From DASXYU01 sp036502295 (GTDB lineage: Bacteria; Actinomycetota; Actinomycetes; Mycobacteriales; Jatrophihabitantaceae): 31,245 nt of DNA. The stretch spans positions 1 through 31,245 of the forward strand of contig DASXYU010000077.1 in assembly GCA_036502295.1 (NCBI GenBank), in the 5' to 3' direction. The translations under genes and the position numbers were made by a program. This document shows positions 1-7,624 of the stretch, piece after piece (positions within the stretch are counted from its first letter, which is position 1; each line of letters begins with the position of its first letter). The notes under the pieces were generated by a model, which did not search any database, was not told the origin of the DNA, and saw only the letters and a program-made list of their open reading frames with translations.

Positions 1-27
1 AACATCCCCGGCGCCGGATCGTCGTCT

Positions 28-1173
28 GTGACGGCGACGACGCTGCCGGGGGGCGACGAGATCCCGCTCATCCATGAACGCCGACGTCGGCGCCGTCCGG
101 TGCTCTGGCTGAGTGCCGCCGCCGTCGCGGCCGGTGTCGTCGTGGCCGCCGGCATTCTCATCTCGGGCGGTCATAGCGGTGGGCAGTCCGCGGCTCCGGT
201 GCCGCTCCCCACGACACAGTTCACGCTGCCGTTCACGGTCGACCCATCAGCCGACGTGCAGCTGGTCGGCGCGCTGGCCGCCGATCCCTATGAGCAGTAC
301 GTCGAACTCGCAGACACGACCCATCACCTGGTGCTCATCGTGGACACCTCCGGCGTCACGGACTACGACGGCACCGGCTTGCAGCAGGTCGACATCAACG
401 GCGCGACTGGGTACTACGGTGTCGGAGCGACGGGGTCGCAGAAGCAATGGGGCAGGCGCCAGGAACTCACGAGCCAGTTCGAGGCGACGCTTGCGCTACC
501 GACTCCCGCTTGCGGCCCCGGATCGTGCGGCAACGTGTCGTATGGCCAGGGCGAGCGCCACCTGGTCTGGCACGTCACGAGCCCCCTCCTGCCTCGCGGT
601 GCCTACCTCGAACTGACGACCGCAGGTCTGCCGATGCCGGGTAACGCGATGCCAGAGGCGGAATTTCTCGCTGCGGCCCGCGCCCTCGACTTCACGCAGA
701 CGAGCGTGATCCGCATACCGTTTTCCCTCGCACACGCCCCCGCCGGCACCGTCCTCGTCGGCGGCGGCTCCAGCTACTACGGCCGGGAGGAGACGGTCGA
801 CGAGGGCGACCATCTGGCGCCGAACTGGGTGCCGGTCGCCGGCGGCGCCGACTGGGACGCCGACATGAGCTACGCCCCGCCCGCGGGTGGTGTCCTCGAC
901 ATTGACGTGACCTCCGTCGACCGGTCCCAGGATCATTCGCATCCGGTTCAGGTCGGGCCGTCGTCCGGGTACTGGGAGCCCAGCGCGGGGCGCCTCACCG
1001 TCAAGCTCCGCGACGGTGTCTACGTTACGGTCCAGGCGATCATGGGTGTGAAGCCGGATTCCTCAGTGACTGAGACGAACCTGGCGTCAGTAGTCAGCCT
1101 GGTGACGGTGATCGACAATCCGTCCGACCGCTCGACCTGGCTGAACGCAGCAGACGCACTGCCGATTGGGTGA
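28..1173 (+). CDS. Membrane-anchored extracytoplasmic protein of unknown function (5' end uncertain)
   Basis: The frame is open to the left edge of the window, so the GTG at 28 may not be the true start; no Shine-Dalgarno sequence precedes it. As read, a short cytoplasmic head with a run of arginines (HERRRRRR) precedes one hydrophobic segment at about residues 24-47, followed by about 330 residues expected outside the membrane. The outer part contains a close cysteine pair (CGPGSCG, near residues 162-167) that could form a disulfide. I recognise no catalytic motif or family. The arginine-then-single-helix layout resembles the membrane proteins that accompany ECF sigma factors in actinobacteria, but no regulator is visible here. 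It converges on the LigD polymerase gene; its stop codon lies inside the shared terminator hairpin. Confidence 0.75.
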   Translation: MTATTLPGGDEIPLIHERRRRRRPVLWLSAAAVAAGVVVAAGILISGGHSGGQSAAPVPLPTTQFTLPFTVDPSADVQLVGALAADPYEQYVELADTTHHLVLIVDTSGVTDYDGTGLQQVDINGATGYYGVGATGSQKQWGRRQELTSQFEATLALPTPACGPGSCGNVSYGQGERHLVWHVTSPLLPRGAYLELTTAGLPMPGNAMPEAEFLAAARALDFTQTSVIRIPFSLAHAPAGTVLVGGGSSYYGREETVDEGDHLAPNWVPVAGGADWDADMSYAPPAGGVLDIDVTSVDRSQDHSHPVQVGPSSGYWEPSAGRLTVKLRDGVYVTVQAIMGVKPDSSVTETNLASVVSLVTVIDNPSDRSTWLNAADALPIG

Positions 1174-1222
1174 TCAACACGCTGAGGTCGTTCGGATCTG
1201 AACGATCCGAGCGTGTTGATCA
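1171..1222. terminator. Bidirectional hairpin terminator containing both stop codons
   Basis: A perfect 13-bp inverted repeat has arms at 1171-1183 (TGATCAACACGCT) and 1210-1222. A second inner pairing, TCGGATC (1192-1198) with GATCCGA (1204-1210), competes with it or stacks inside it. The first three bases of the left arm are the TGA of the plus-strand gene, and the last three bases of the right arm are the complement of the TGA of the minus-strand gene, so the two convergent genes end exactly in the stem. There is no long T-tract. Confidence 0.8.
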
Positions 1223-2143
1223 TGAGGACGAGAGGGGGGCGCGCAGGGCGGTGTCGAGCACGGGGGCCCAGAGGTCGCCCAACTCCTCGACCCGCTCCAG
1301 CACATCGGCGGCGGTGAAGCGCAGCGAGCCGCCTGCCTCGACCTCCTCCCAGCTCAGCGGCGTCGAGACGGTCGGCTCCTCCCGCGCCCGCAGCGAGTAC
1401 GGCGCCACCGTCGTCTTCGCCGGGTTGTTCTGCGACCAGTCGATCAGCACCTTTCGAGGACGCAGTTCCTTCGCCATCTTCGAGACGATCAGCTTCGGGT
1501 GCGCCGCCTCAAGCCGCTGCGCCAGCGCCTTCGCATACACCGACGGCGCCGAAGCGTCCTCCGTCGCAATGGGACCAGCAAGCTGCATGCCCTTCGACCC
1601 GGAGGTCTTCGGCACCAGCGTGAGCCCGTCCTCGGCGGCGGCATCACGCAGCAGCAGCGCCACCTCGCAACACTCCTTGATCGTCGCCGGCGCGCCGGGA
1701 TCGAGGTCGAAAACGAGCAGGTCAGCCGGAAGCGGATCGTCGCCGTCCAACCGCCACTGCGGCACATGCAGCTCCAACGAGGCCAGGTTCGCCAGCCGGA
1801 CCAGGTCGGCCACCGACTGCACCACGACGTAGTTCACGGTCTCGCGGTTCTTCGTCGAACCCGGCGCGGGCAGCGTCACCGTCCGCACCCACGGCGGCGT
1901 TCCGCGCGTGGCGTTCTTCTCGAAGAAGAACTGCCCGGTCACACCGTCCGGATAGCGCTTCACCGTCAGCGGACGGTCAACCAAGTACGGCAACAGCACC
2001 GGCGCGATCCTCGCGTAGTAGTCGATGACCTCACCCTTGGTGAAGCCATGCCCACCTGAATGAGAGTCCGGGTACAGCACCTTGTCGAGGTTGGTGAGCT
2101 TCAGCTCCTGCCCCTCCACCGACACAGTCACGGCCTCACTCAC
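1220..2143 (-). CDS. ligD: LigD-type primase-polymerase domain protein (PolDom)
   Basis: A stand-alone archaeo-eukaryotic-primase-type polymerase of bacterial non-homologous end joining; it fills gaps and adds nucleotides at broken ends before ligation. Seen: a 307-residue product with the family opening (LKLTNLDKVLYP), the catalytic DLD metal motif in LLVFDLDPG, a conserved SGSKGMQL segment and the closing TVAPYSLRAREEPTVSTPLSW stretch of PolDom. I chose the GTG at 2143 because the reading frame upstream of it does not look like protein, and a GGAGG-like ribosome site sits just before it. The gene overlaps the 3' end of the ligase gene by 8 nt, so the two are coupled. In mycobacterial LigD this domain is fused to a phosphoesterase and a ligase; here it is separate. 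Confidence 0.93.
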   Translation of the reverse strand: MSEAVTVSVEGQELKLTNLDKVLYPDSHSGGHGFTKGEVIDYYARIAPVLLPYLVDRPLTVKRYPDGVTGQFFFEKNATRGTPPWVRTVTLPAPGSTKNRETVNYVVVQSVADLVRLANLASLELHVPQWRLDGDDPLPADLLVFDLDPGAPATIKECCEVALLLRDAAAEDGLTLVPKTSGSKGMQLAGPIATEDASAPSVYAKALAQRLEAAHPKLIVSKMAKELRPRKVLIDWSQNNPAKTTVAPYSLRAREEPTVSTPLSWEEVEAGGSLRFTAADVLERVEELGDLWAPVLDTALRAPLSSS

Positions 2144-3077
2144 CTCCGGCCTCCGCCGCGCTCTTGTCATCGCGTACCCGGAGGAAGACCGGATGACGCA
2201 GAACTCCCGACTCCGTCCTCTCGGTGAACTGCACCTCGACGACGACCAGCGGCTCGACCCACTGGACCGACCGTCCGCGCGCTGTCGCCGGAACATCCAC
2301 CGCCGGCGTGGGGCGCGCGTGCAACCTCGTCTGCAGCGCCGAGGACGTCCGCGCATCAAGGCCGCTGCCGGCCTTGCCGGCGAAGACGAAGCCGTCATCA
2401 GTCGCGCGGCCGAGCAGGAGCGACGAGAGGACGCCGGGACGCTCCGCCGCCGCCTCCCAGCCGATCACCACGTAGTCGCCGGTATGTACGAACTTCAGCT
2501 TCTGCCAGTCGGGTGAGCGCACCCCGCTTCGGTAGGTCGAGGCCAGCCGCTTCGCCACCACGCCCTCGATCCCATGCTCCCGCGCGGCCGCCTCGGTGGC
2601 AGGGCCGTCGTCGAAGAACGGACTCAACGTCCATTCCGGGTGCGCGAGCACCCAACGGTCCAGCGTCGCCCGCCGCTCGACGTAGGGCCGCGCGGTGAGG
2701 TCGACTCCGTAGCGACGCAGCAGGTCGAAGGCGATGAACGTCGCAGGAGCACTCTGTTCAGAGATTGAGTGTTGCTGCAGCGCCTCGAAGGACGGTCGTC
2801 CGTTCACCAGCACGACGAGTTCACCGTCGAAGAGTCCGTCGCCGACATCGGCACCGAGGGCAGTCACCTCGGGGAACCGCGCGGTGAGGTCGTTGCCGGT
2901 TCGGCTGTGCAGCGTCACGCCGCGCTCGCTGACATCGAGCAGCACTCGATAGCCGTCCCATTTGAACTCGAAGGCCCAGCCCGGCCCCGTTGGCAGGGTG
3001 GTGACCGCTGTCGCCAACATGGGTTGGCCGGCGCTTGCGAGGCCGCCGTTGGAATCAGGGAGGTGCACGAAGCCCAT
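2136..3077 (-). CDS. ligD: ATP-dependent DNA ligase, LigD ligase-domain type
   Basis: Seals double-strand breaks in end joining. Seen: nucleotidyl-lysine motif I with K39 in EFKWDGYR, a DGELVVL motif III, EGVVAKR motif IV, DWQKLK motif V, then an OB-fold region ending in FLRVRDDKSA. Total length is 313 residues from the ATG at 3077; a GTG at 3140 in the same frame would add 21 residues but those resemble no ligase N-terminus. Neither start has a good ribosome site; an AT-rich TATTAGATA stretch just upstream of 3077 could be a -10 box giving a near-leaderless message. The gene is divergent from ku across about 77 bp, so the end-joining genes share one control region. There is no phosphoesterase domain or gene in the locus. 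Confidence 0.92.
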   Translation of the reverse strand: MGFVHLPDSNGGLASAGQPMLATAVTTLPTGPGWAFEFKWDGYRVLLDVSERGVTLHSRTGNDLTARFPEVTALGADVGDGLFDGELVVLVNGRPSFEALQQHSISEQSAPATFIAFDLLRRYGVDLTARPYVERRATLDRWVLAHPEWTLSPFFDDGPATEAAAREHGIEGVVAKRLASTYRSGVRSPDWQKLKFVHTGDYVVIGWEAAAERPGVLSSLLLGRATDDGFVFAGKAGSGLDARTSSALQTRLHARPTPAVDVPATARGRSVQWVEPLVVVEVQFTERTESGVLRHPVFLRVRDDKSAAEAGGE

Positions 3078-3154
3078 TCTGGGGTATCTAATAGGCGTAA
3101 TCGGAGTAACAACAGCCACTCCAATCACAGCAAAGCCCACAGTGAGGACGGACC
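3078..3154. promoter_or_regulatory. Divergent ligD/ku control region
   Basis: This 77-bp stretch is visibly more AT-rich than its surroundings. It holds the TATCTAATA stretch (from 3085), usable as a -10 on either strand, an imperfect dyad (GGAGT...ACTCC with flanking AT-rich bases, about 3102-3124), and the ku ribosome site GAGGA (from 3144). No regulator can be named. Confidence 0.5.
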
Positions 3155-4090
3155 ATGCGCGCGATCTGGAAGGGGGCGATCAGCTTCGGGCTGGTCAGTA
3201 TCGGCGTGCGCGTCTACTCGGCCACCGAGGAGAAGGACGTCTCGTTCCATCAGGTGCGGCGCAGTGACGGCTCACGCATCCGCTACAAGCGTGTCGCCGA
3301 GGCCGACGGCGAAGAGGTCGCCTACGGCGACATCGCGAAGGGCTACGAACTGCCGAGCGGGCAGACCGTCGTCATCACCGACGACGACCTGCGCGACCTC
3401 CCGCTGCCGTCGGCGAAGGTGGTCGACGTGCTGCGCTTCGTTCCCGGAGACCAGATCGACCCGATCTATCACGCGCGCAGCTACTACCTCGAACCCGACA
3501 AGACCGCGCTGAAGCCGTACATGCTGCTTCGCGAGACGCTGGAGAACAGCGGGATGGTCGGTCTGGTGAAGGTGGCGATCCGCAACCGGGAGCAGCTCGC
3601 GACCCTGCGCGTGCGCGACGGCGTCATCGTCCTCGCCACGATGATCTGGCCCGACGAGATCCGCGAGCCGTCCTTCGGCTTCCTCGATGAGAAGGTCGAG
3701 CTCCGGGGGCCGGAGAAGGCGATGGCCGAATCGCTCGTCTCGTCGATGGCCGGCGACTTCGATCCCGCCGAGTACACCGATGACTATCGGGCCGCGGTTC
3801 AGGAAGTTGTCGACGCCAAGGTCGAGGGGCACGAGGTCGAGGCGCCGCTTGAGCAGCCGACGGCGAGCAACGTCGTTGACCTCATGGCGGCGTTGAAGGC
3901 ATCGGTCGATGCTGCCCGGCGTGAGCGGGGCGAGGCGCCGGCGGCAGAGGCGCCGAAGGCACGCGCGAAGGTGCCGGCGAAGAAAGCCGCCGCCGAAGCC
4001 CCGGCGAAGAAGGCCATCGCGAAGAAGGCCATCGCGAAGAAGGCGACTGCCAAGACTGCCAAGAAGGCAGCGGCCCGGAAGACCGCCTGA
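3155..4090 (+). CDS. ku: Ku, DNA end-binding protein of NHEJ, with a lysine/alanine-rich tail
   Basis: The homodimeric Ku ring binds broken DNA ends and recruits LigD. Seen: the typical bacterial Ku opening (MRAIWKGAISFGLVSIGVRV), the YxLEPD and KPYMLLRETLE segments of the beta-barrel core, and ATMIWPDEIREP. The core ends near residue 260; the last 50 or so residues are almost only Lys, Ala, Pro and Thr (repeated AKKAI units), like the DNA-binding tails of mycobacterial HupB or histone H1. Such extended tails in actinobacterial Ku proteins are known to add DNA binding. The start has a GAGGA ribosome site 7 nt upstream. Length 311 residues is normal for a Ku with an extended C-terminus. Confidence 0.96.
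   Translation: MRAIWKGAISFGLVSIGVRVYSATEEKDVSFHQVRRSDGSRIRYKRVAEADGEEVAYGDIAKGYELPSGQTVVITDDDLRDLPLPSAKVVDVLRFVPGDQIDPIYHARSYYLEPDKTALKPYMLLRETLENSGMVGLVKVAIRNREQLATLRVRDGVIVLATMIWPDEIREPSFGFLDEKVELRGPEKAMAESLVSSMAGDFDPAEYTDDYRAAVQEVVDAKVEGHEVEAPLEQPTASNVVDLMAALKASVDAARRERGEAPAAEAPKARAKVPAKKAAAEAPAKKAIAKKAIAKKATAKTAKKAAARKTA
4004..4048 (+). repeat. ku: 15-bp tandem repeat coding the Ku AKKAI tail
   Basis: Two identical 15-bp units (GCGAAGAAGGCCATC at 4004-4018 and 4019-4033) are followed by a diverged third (4034-4048). Each encodes Ala-Lys-Lys-Ala-Ile or a variant. Such in-frame units can change in number by slippage without breaking the gene. Confidence 0.85.
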
Positions 4091-4126
4091 CAAGCCGAGA
4101 CCGAACCGATTGATCCCTGCCGGGGT

Positions 4127-4132
4127 TACCCT
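4127..4132 (+). promoter_or_regulatory. -10 box of a probable leaderless promoter (hydrolase gene)
   Basis: TACCCT followed by exactly six bases and the GTG start at 4139. No Shine-Dalgarno sequence is present. The same hexamer at the same spacing is found before the antitoxin gene at 8008. Confidence 0.55.
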
Positions 4133-4138
4133 GACTCG

Positions 4139-5179
4139 GTGACTCACCCGCTCGACACGGCACCGCCGCCCGCCCGGCTGGCCGATGTCGAGCTGCCCGA
4201 ACTCAATCCGGATTCCGATCGCTGGCCTGGCCGCAAGGTCAACGTGGCCGGTGTCAGCCTGCACGTCCGCCACACGCCGGGCCCGGACGGCGCCGAGCGA
4301 GCGGTGCTCATCCACGGCCTCGGCGGCGCCGCCACCAACTGGACCGACTTCGCCGCGCTGATCTCCAGCCAACTCGACGTCGAGGCGATCGACCTGCCCG
4401 GCTTCGGCTTCAGCGGCGAGACTCTGGACCGCAACTACTCCATCGCGATGCAGGTCGCGATCGTCATCGCCTTTCTTGACGAGTCGAAGCGCAGCGGTGA
4501 GTGGCGCGGCCCTGTGCATCTTGTCGGCAATTCCATGGGCGGACTGATCTCGCTCGAGGTCGCCGCGCTGCGTCCTGACCTGGTCCGCACGCTCACCCTC
4601 ATCTCGCCGGCGGTCCCCGACACCAAGGCATTCCGCTCCCAGCCGCTGAAGAACGACCCACTGATGGCCCTTGTCGTCCTGCCCGGGCTGGGCGAGTACG
4701 GCGTCCGTCGCTTGGCGAAAGCCGGCGTCGAAGCCCGCGTGCGTGGCTCGCTCGGCATCTGTTTCGCCGATCCGCACCGTTACCCGGCCAATCGCCTCGC
4801 CCAAGACATCGAGGACGTCACCACCCGCCTCGCCGAATGCCCCTGGGCCCAGCGCGTCCTGCTCAAGGCGACCCGTGCGTTGGTGCGCGTGCAGTACTTC
4901 CGGCGCCGCGCCACGTGGAGGCGGATCAGGACGATCATCGCGCCGACTCTGGTCCTCTGGGGCGACAGCGACAAGCTCGTCGCCGTCGATCTCGCCGAGC
5001 AGGTGACGGCGGCGATCCCGGGTGCGCGACTGCGGATCTTCGAGGACACCGGGCACACCGCGATGATGGAGCGACCGGTCGAGTCGGCCCGAGCCTTCTT
5101 CGGCCTGCTCGAGGATGTGGCCGCCGGCCAATTCTCCCGACCCGACGACGCGGCCGCTTCGGCTTCAGTTCCGAGCTGA
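4139..5179 (+). CDS. Alpha/beta-hydrolase fold protein
   Basis: A 346-residue hydrolase. Seen: an oxyanion-hole type HGLGG motif near residue 60, the nucleophile elbow GNSMGG with its serine, a likely catalytic aspartate in LVLWGDSDKLV, and the catalytic histidine in DTGHTAMMERP. This is the esterase/lipase/haloperoxidase layout; the substrate cannot be told. No signal peptide is seen. The GTG start is preceded by a -10-like TACCCT and no ribosome site, suggesting a leaderless message. Its stop overlaps the start of the next gene (TGATG), so the two are probably co-expressed. In mycobacteria a lipase-like hydrolase (lipV) lies in the same conserved neighbourhood but at a different position; orthology is not claimed. 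Confidence 0.88.
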   Translation: MTHPLDTAPPPARLADVELPELNPDSDRWPGRKVNVAGVSLHVRHTPGPDGAERAVLIHGLGGAATNWTDFAALISSQLDVEAIDLPGFGFSGETLDRNYSIAMQVAIVIAFLDESKRSGEWRGPVHLVGNSMGGLISLEVAALRPDLVRTLTLISPAVPDTKAFRSQPLKNDPLMALVVLPGLGEYGVRRLAKAGVEARVRGSLGICFADPHRYPANRLAQDIEDVTTRLAECPWAQRVLLKATRALVRVQYFRRRATWRRIRTIIAPTLVLWGDSDKLVAVDLAEQVTAAIPGARLRIFEDTGHTAMMERPVESARAFFGLLEDVAAGQFSRPDDAAASASVPS

Positions 5180-6333
5180 TGTGGCAGCCTGAGGACGTGG
5201 CTGACGACGATCGCAGGCGAGCGAGCGGGGTCAACGTGGATGACCTCGTCGACGCCAACCGTGACGCACTCTCCCGATCGCGCGCCGAACTGGGACAGGT
5301 TCGCGTCCGCGATCTACAGCAGGGCCGTCGTGAGGACGTCGATCACGCCCGGCGTGGGGCGGGGCAGATCACTCCGAGCCGTCACCCCAACACGCTGCAG
5401 CGCTTCACCCGCAGGTTCGGCTGGCGCGCCTATGCGCTGCCGCTGCTCCTGGCGATCACCGTCCTCGCTCTGATCGACGTCACCAGTGGGGGATCGGGAC
5501 ACTCCGGCCACCCGACCGGTGCACCCGCCGTGAGTCCGGGCAATGGTGTTGGGCACAGCGGCGGCGTTGCGAGCGACGCTCCGGTGTCGCCACCCGTGGC
5601 GTCGGGCAACACCTCGCTGCAGAGCGACCAGGCAGGCTCCAACGCACTCAACCAGGTACTCGCCTCCGGCGCGCTGCCACAGGGCGGTGACTACACGAAG
5701 AAGGGGACGGGCGCCTTCCACGTCATCCCTGGCACGAGCAAACCGGTCGGCGCGGGGCAGCTGTACACCTACGCGGTCGACGTCGAGGACGGCATCAGCG
5801 GAATCGACGCCACGCAGTTCGCCGACGAGGTGCAGTCCGTCCTCTCCGCGAAGCAGAGCTGGGCTGGGCACGGCGACGTCACGCTGCAGCGCGTCGACAC
5901 GGGTGAGGCGTCGTTTCGGGTGAGCCTCACCTCGGTGGAGACCGACCACAAGTACTGCGGCTATTCGATCCCGGTAGAGACGTCCTGCTACGTCACACAG
6001 GGCGACAATGGTGCCGACACGAACCGGGTCGTCCTGAGCGTGGCCCGATGGGTACGAGGCTCGATGGCCTATATCGGTGACCTCGACACCTATCGGATCT
6101 ACATGATCAACCACGAGACCGGCCACGCCATCAGTCACGAGCACGCCCACCAGTGCCTGCCCGGCGGCGAGGCGCCGGTAATGATGCAGCAGACCATCGG
6201 CTTGAAGTCCGCCGTGACGGGGCAGATGTGCACGGCCAACCCGTGGCCCTATCCCGACGGTGTCGCCGGAGCGCCCGGCGCGGAGCAGCCCGACACCGAC
6301 GCCAACAGCGAATACATCCTCACAGGCGACTGA
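5179..6333 (+). CDS. DUF3152 family membrane-anchored putative metalloprotease
   Basis: A 384-residue protein with a cytoplasmic head of about 80 residues, one transmembrane segment (around ALPLLLAITVLALIDV), a low-complexity Gly/Ser/Pro spacer, and a C-terminal DUF3152 domain outside the membrane. The domain carries a zincin-like signature, NHETGHAISHEHAHQC, in which HExGH plus a downstream histidine could bind zinc, and ends with the conserved APVMMQQT segment. Three further cysteines (CGYS, SCYV, QMC) lie in the same domain. Catalysis has not, to my knowledge, been shown for the family. The ATG start overlaps the hydrolase stop (TGATG); upstream sequence in this frame lies inside the hydrolase gene. 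It lies just before moeZ, as its homologue does in mycobacteria. Confidence 0.88.
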   Translation: MWQPEDVADDDRRRASGVNVDDLVDANRDALSRSRAELGQVRVRDLQQGRREDVDHARRGAGQITPSRHPNTLQRFTRRFGWRAYALPLLLAITVLALIDVTSGGSGHSGHPTGAPAVSPGNGVGHSGGVASDAPVSPPVASGNTSLQSDQAGSNALNQVLASGALPQGGDYTKKGTGAFHVIPGTSKPVGAGQLYTYAVDVEDGISGIDATQFADEVQSVLSAKQSWAGHGDVTLQRVDTGEASFRVSLTSVETDHKYCGYSIPVETSCYVTQGDNGADTNRVVLSVARWVRGSMAYIGDLDTYRIYMINHETGHAISHEHAHQCLPGGEAPVMMQQTIGLKSAVTGQMCTANPWPYPDGVAGAPGAEQPDTDANSEYILTGD

Positions 6334-6360
6334 GTAACCTGGGAATCAAGCACCCGGATC

Positions 6361-6385
6361 CGGTGGTTGAGCTTGTCGAGACCCC
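6361..6385 (+). repeat. Intergenic repeat, copy 1 (upstream of moeZ)
   Basis: The core GGTTGAGCTTGTCGA is shared with 7600-7624; the two 25-bp copies differ at two positions only. I remember this motif as scattered between genes in many high-GC actinobacteria, but this was not searched. Confidence 0.8.
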
Positions 6386-6411
6386 GGACATAGCTAGTGA
6401 GGACGCAGGAC

Positions 6412-7593
6412 GTGTCGAAGCTTCCACCTCTGGTCGAGCCCGCCGAGTCGCTCTCGGTAGACGAGGTTCGCCGCTACAGTCGGCACCTGATCATCCCTGA
6501 CGTCGCCTCGGCGGGTCAGAAGCGCCTGAAGAACGCGAAGGTGCTCTGCGTGGGCGCCGGCGGTCTCGGCTCACCCGCCCTCATGTACCTCGCCGCGGCG
6601 GGCGTGGGGACCCTGGGCATTGTCGAGTTCGACATCGTCGACGAGTCGAACCTGCAGCGCCAGATCATCCACAGCCAGGCGGACATCGGTAAGCCGAAGG
6701 CACTCTCGGCAGCCGAGACCGTGCGGGGCATCAACCCGCTGATCCAGGTCAACGTTCACGAGCAACGCCTGGACAACGACAACGTCATGGAGCTGTTCAG
6801 CCAGTACGACCTCATCGTCGACGGCACCGACAACTTCGCGACGCGCTACATGGTCAACGACGCCTGCGTGCTGCTGAACAAGCCCTACATCTGGGGCTCC
6901 ATCTACCGCTTCGACGGGCAGGCCTCCGTCTTCTGGTCGGAGCACGGTCCCTGCTACCGCTGCCTCTACCCGGAGCCGCCGCCGCCCGGGATGGTCCCGT
7001 CCTGCGCCGAAGGCGGCGTGCTGGGCGTCCTCTGCGCCTCGATCGGTTCGATCCAGGTGACCGAGGCGATCAAGGTGCTCACCGGCATCGGCGAGCCGCT
7101 CGTCGGGTCGTTGATGGTCTACGACGCGCTCGAGATGACCTACCGCAAGATCAAGATCCGCAAGGACCCGAACTGCGCGGTCTGTGGCCCGAACGCCACG
7201 ATCACCGAACTCATCGACTACGAGTCCTTCTGTGGTGTCGTGTCGGAGGAGGCGGCCGAGGCGGCTGCTGGTTCGACGATCACGCCGCTGGAGCTCAAGG
7301 AACTGCTGGACTCCGACAAGCCGATCTTCCTGGTGGACGTCCGCGAGCCCGCCGAGTGGGAGATCGTGAACATCCCGGAGGCGACGCTGATCCCGAAGGA
7401 CCAGATCCTGCGCGGTGACGCGCTCGCCTCGCTGCCGCAGGACAAGCAGATCGTGCTGCACTGCAAGTCGGGCGTGCGCTCCGCGGAGTGCCTGGCCGCG
7501 GTGAAGAACGCCGGCTTCAAGGACGCCGTGCACGTGCAGGGCGGCATCCTCGCGTGGATCAACCAGGTCGACCCCTCACTGCCGACCTACTGA
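6412..7593 (+). CDS. moeZ: MoeZ: ThiF/MoeB-type adenylyltransferase with C-terminal rhodanese domain
   Basis: Activates the C-terminus of small sulfur-carrier proteins (MoaD, ThiS, CysO type) by adenylation and passes sulfur to them, for molybdopterin, thiamine or cysteine synthesis. Seen: the ThiF nucleotide-binding GAGGLGSP motif near residue 46, DESNLQRQ, the DGTDNFATRY segment, then a rhodanese domain with active-site cysteine in HCKSGVRS. Two CxxC pairs (CYRC and CAVC) are retained, so a structural zinc site as in MoeB is likely; in my recollection of mycobacterial MoeZ one or both are lost. The GTG at 6412 is preferred because it matches the family N-terminus (SKLPPLVEPAESLS) and follows a GAGGACG ribosome site; a GTG at 6397 is possible. 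Length 393 is normal. Confidence 0.94.
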   Translation: MSKLPPLVEPAESLSVDEVRRYSRHLIIPDVASAGQKRLKNAKVLCVGAGGLGSPALMYLAAAGVGTLGIVEFDIVDESNLQRQIIHSQADIGKPKALSAAETVRGINPLIQVNVHEQRLDNDNVMELFSQYDLIVDGTDNFATRYMVNDACVLLNKPYIWGSIYRFDGQASVFWSEHGPCYRCLYPEPPPPGMVPSCAEGGVLGVLCASIGSIQVTEAIKVLTGIGEPLVGSLMVYDALEMTYRKIKIRKDPNCAVCGPNATITELIDYESFCGVVSEEAAEAAAGSTITPLELKELLDSDKPIFLVDVREPAEWEIVNIPEATLIPKDQILRGDALASLPQDKQIVLHCKSGVRSAECLAAVKNAGFKDAVHVQGGILAWINQVDPSLPTY

Positions 7594-7599
7594 CCGCCT

Positions 7600-7624
7600 C
7601 GGCGGTTGAGCTTGTCGAAACCCC
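7600..7624 (+). repeat. Intergenic repeat, copy 2 (at the 5' end of the ATL gene)
   Basis: 23 of 25 bases equal copy 1 at 6361-6385, same orientation. It supplies the probable TTG start codon and first six codons of the following gene. Confidence 0.8.

Noticed and set aside
2144..2398. Longer N-terminus of the LigD polymerase protein
   Set aside because: The added residues are Arg/Ser-rich noise inside the ligase gene; the family N-terminus begins at the GTG at 2143.
4004..4048. Short tandem units as a CRISPR-like or mobile repeat
   Set aside because: They are codon repeats in the Ku tail without spacers.
3272..5131. Minus-strand open frame of 619 codons antisense to ku and the hydrolase
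   Set aside because: Arg/Gly/Leu/Asp-rich low-complexity translation with no family match; typical shadow of high-GC coding DNA on the other strand.
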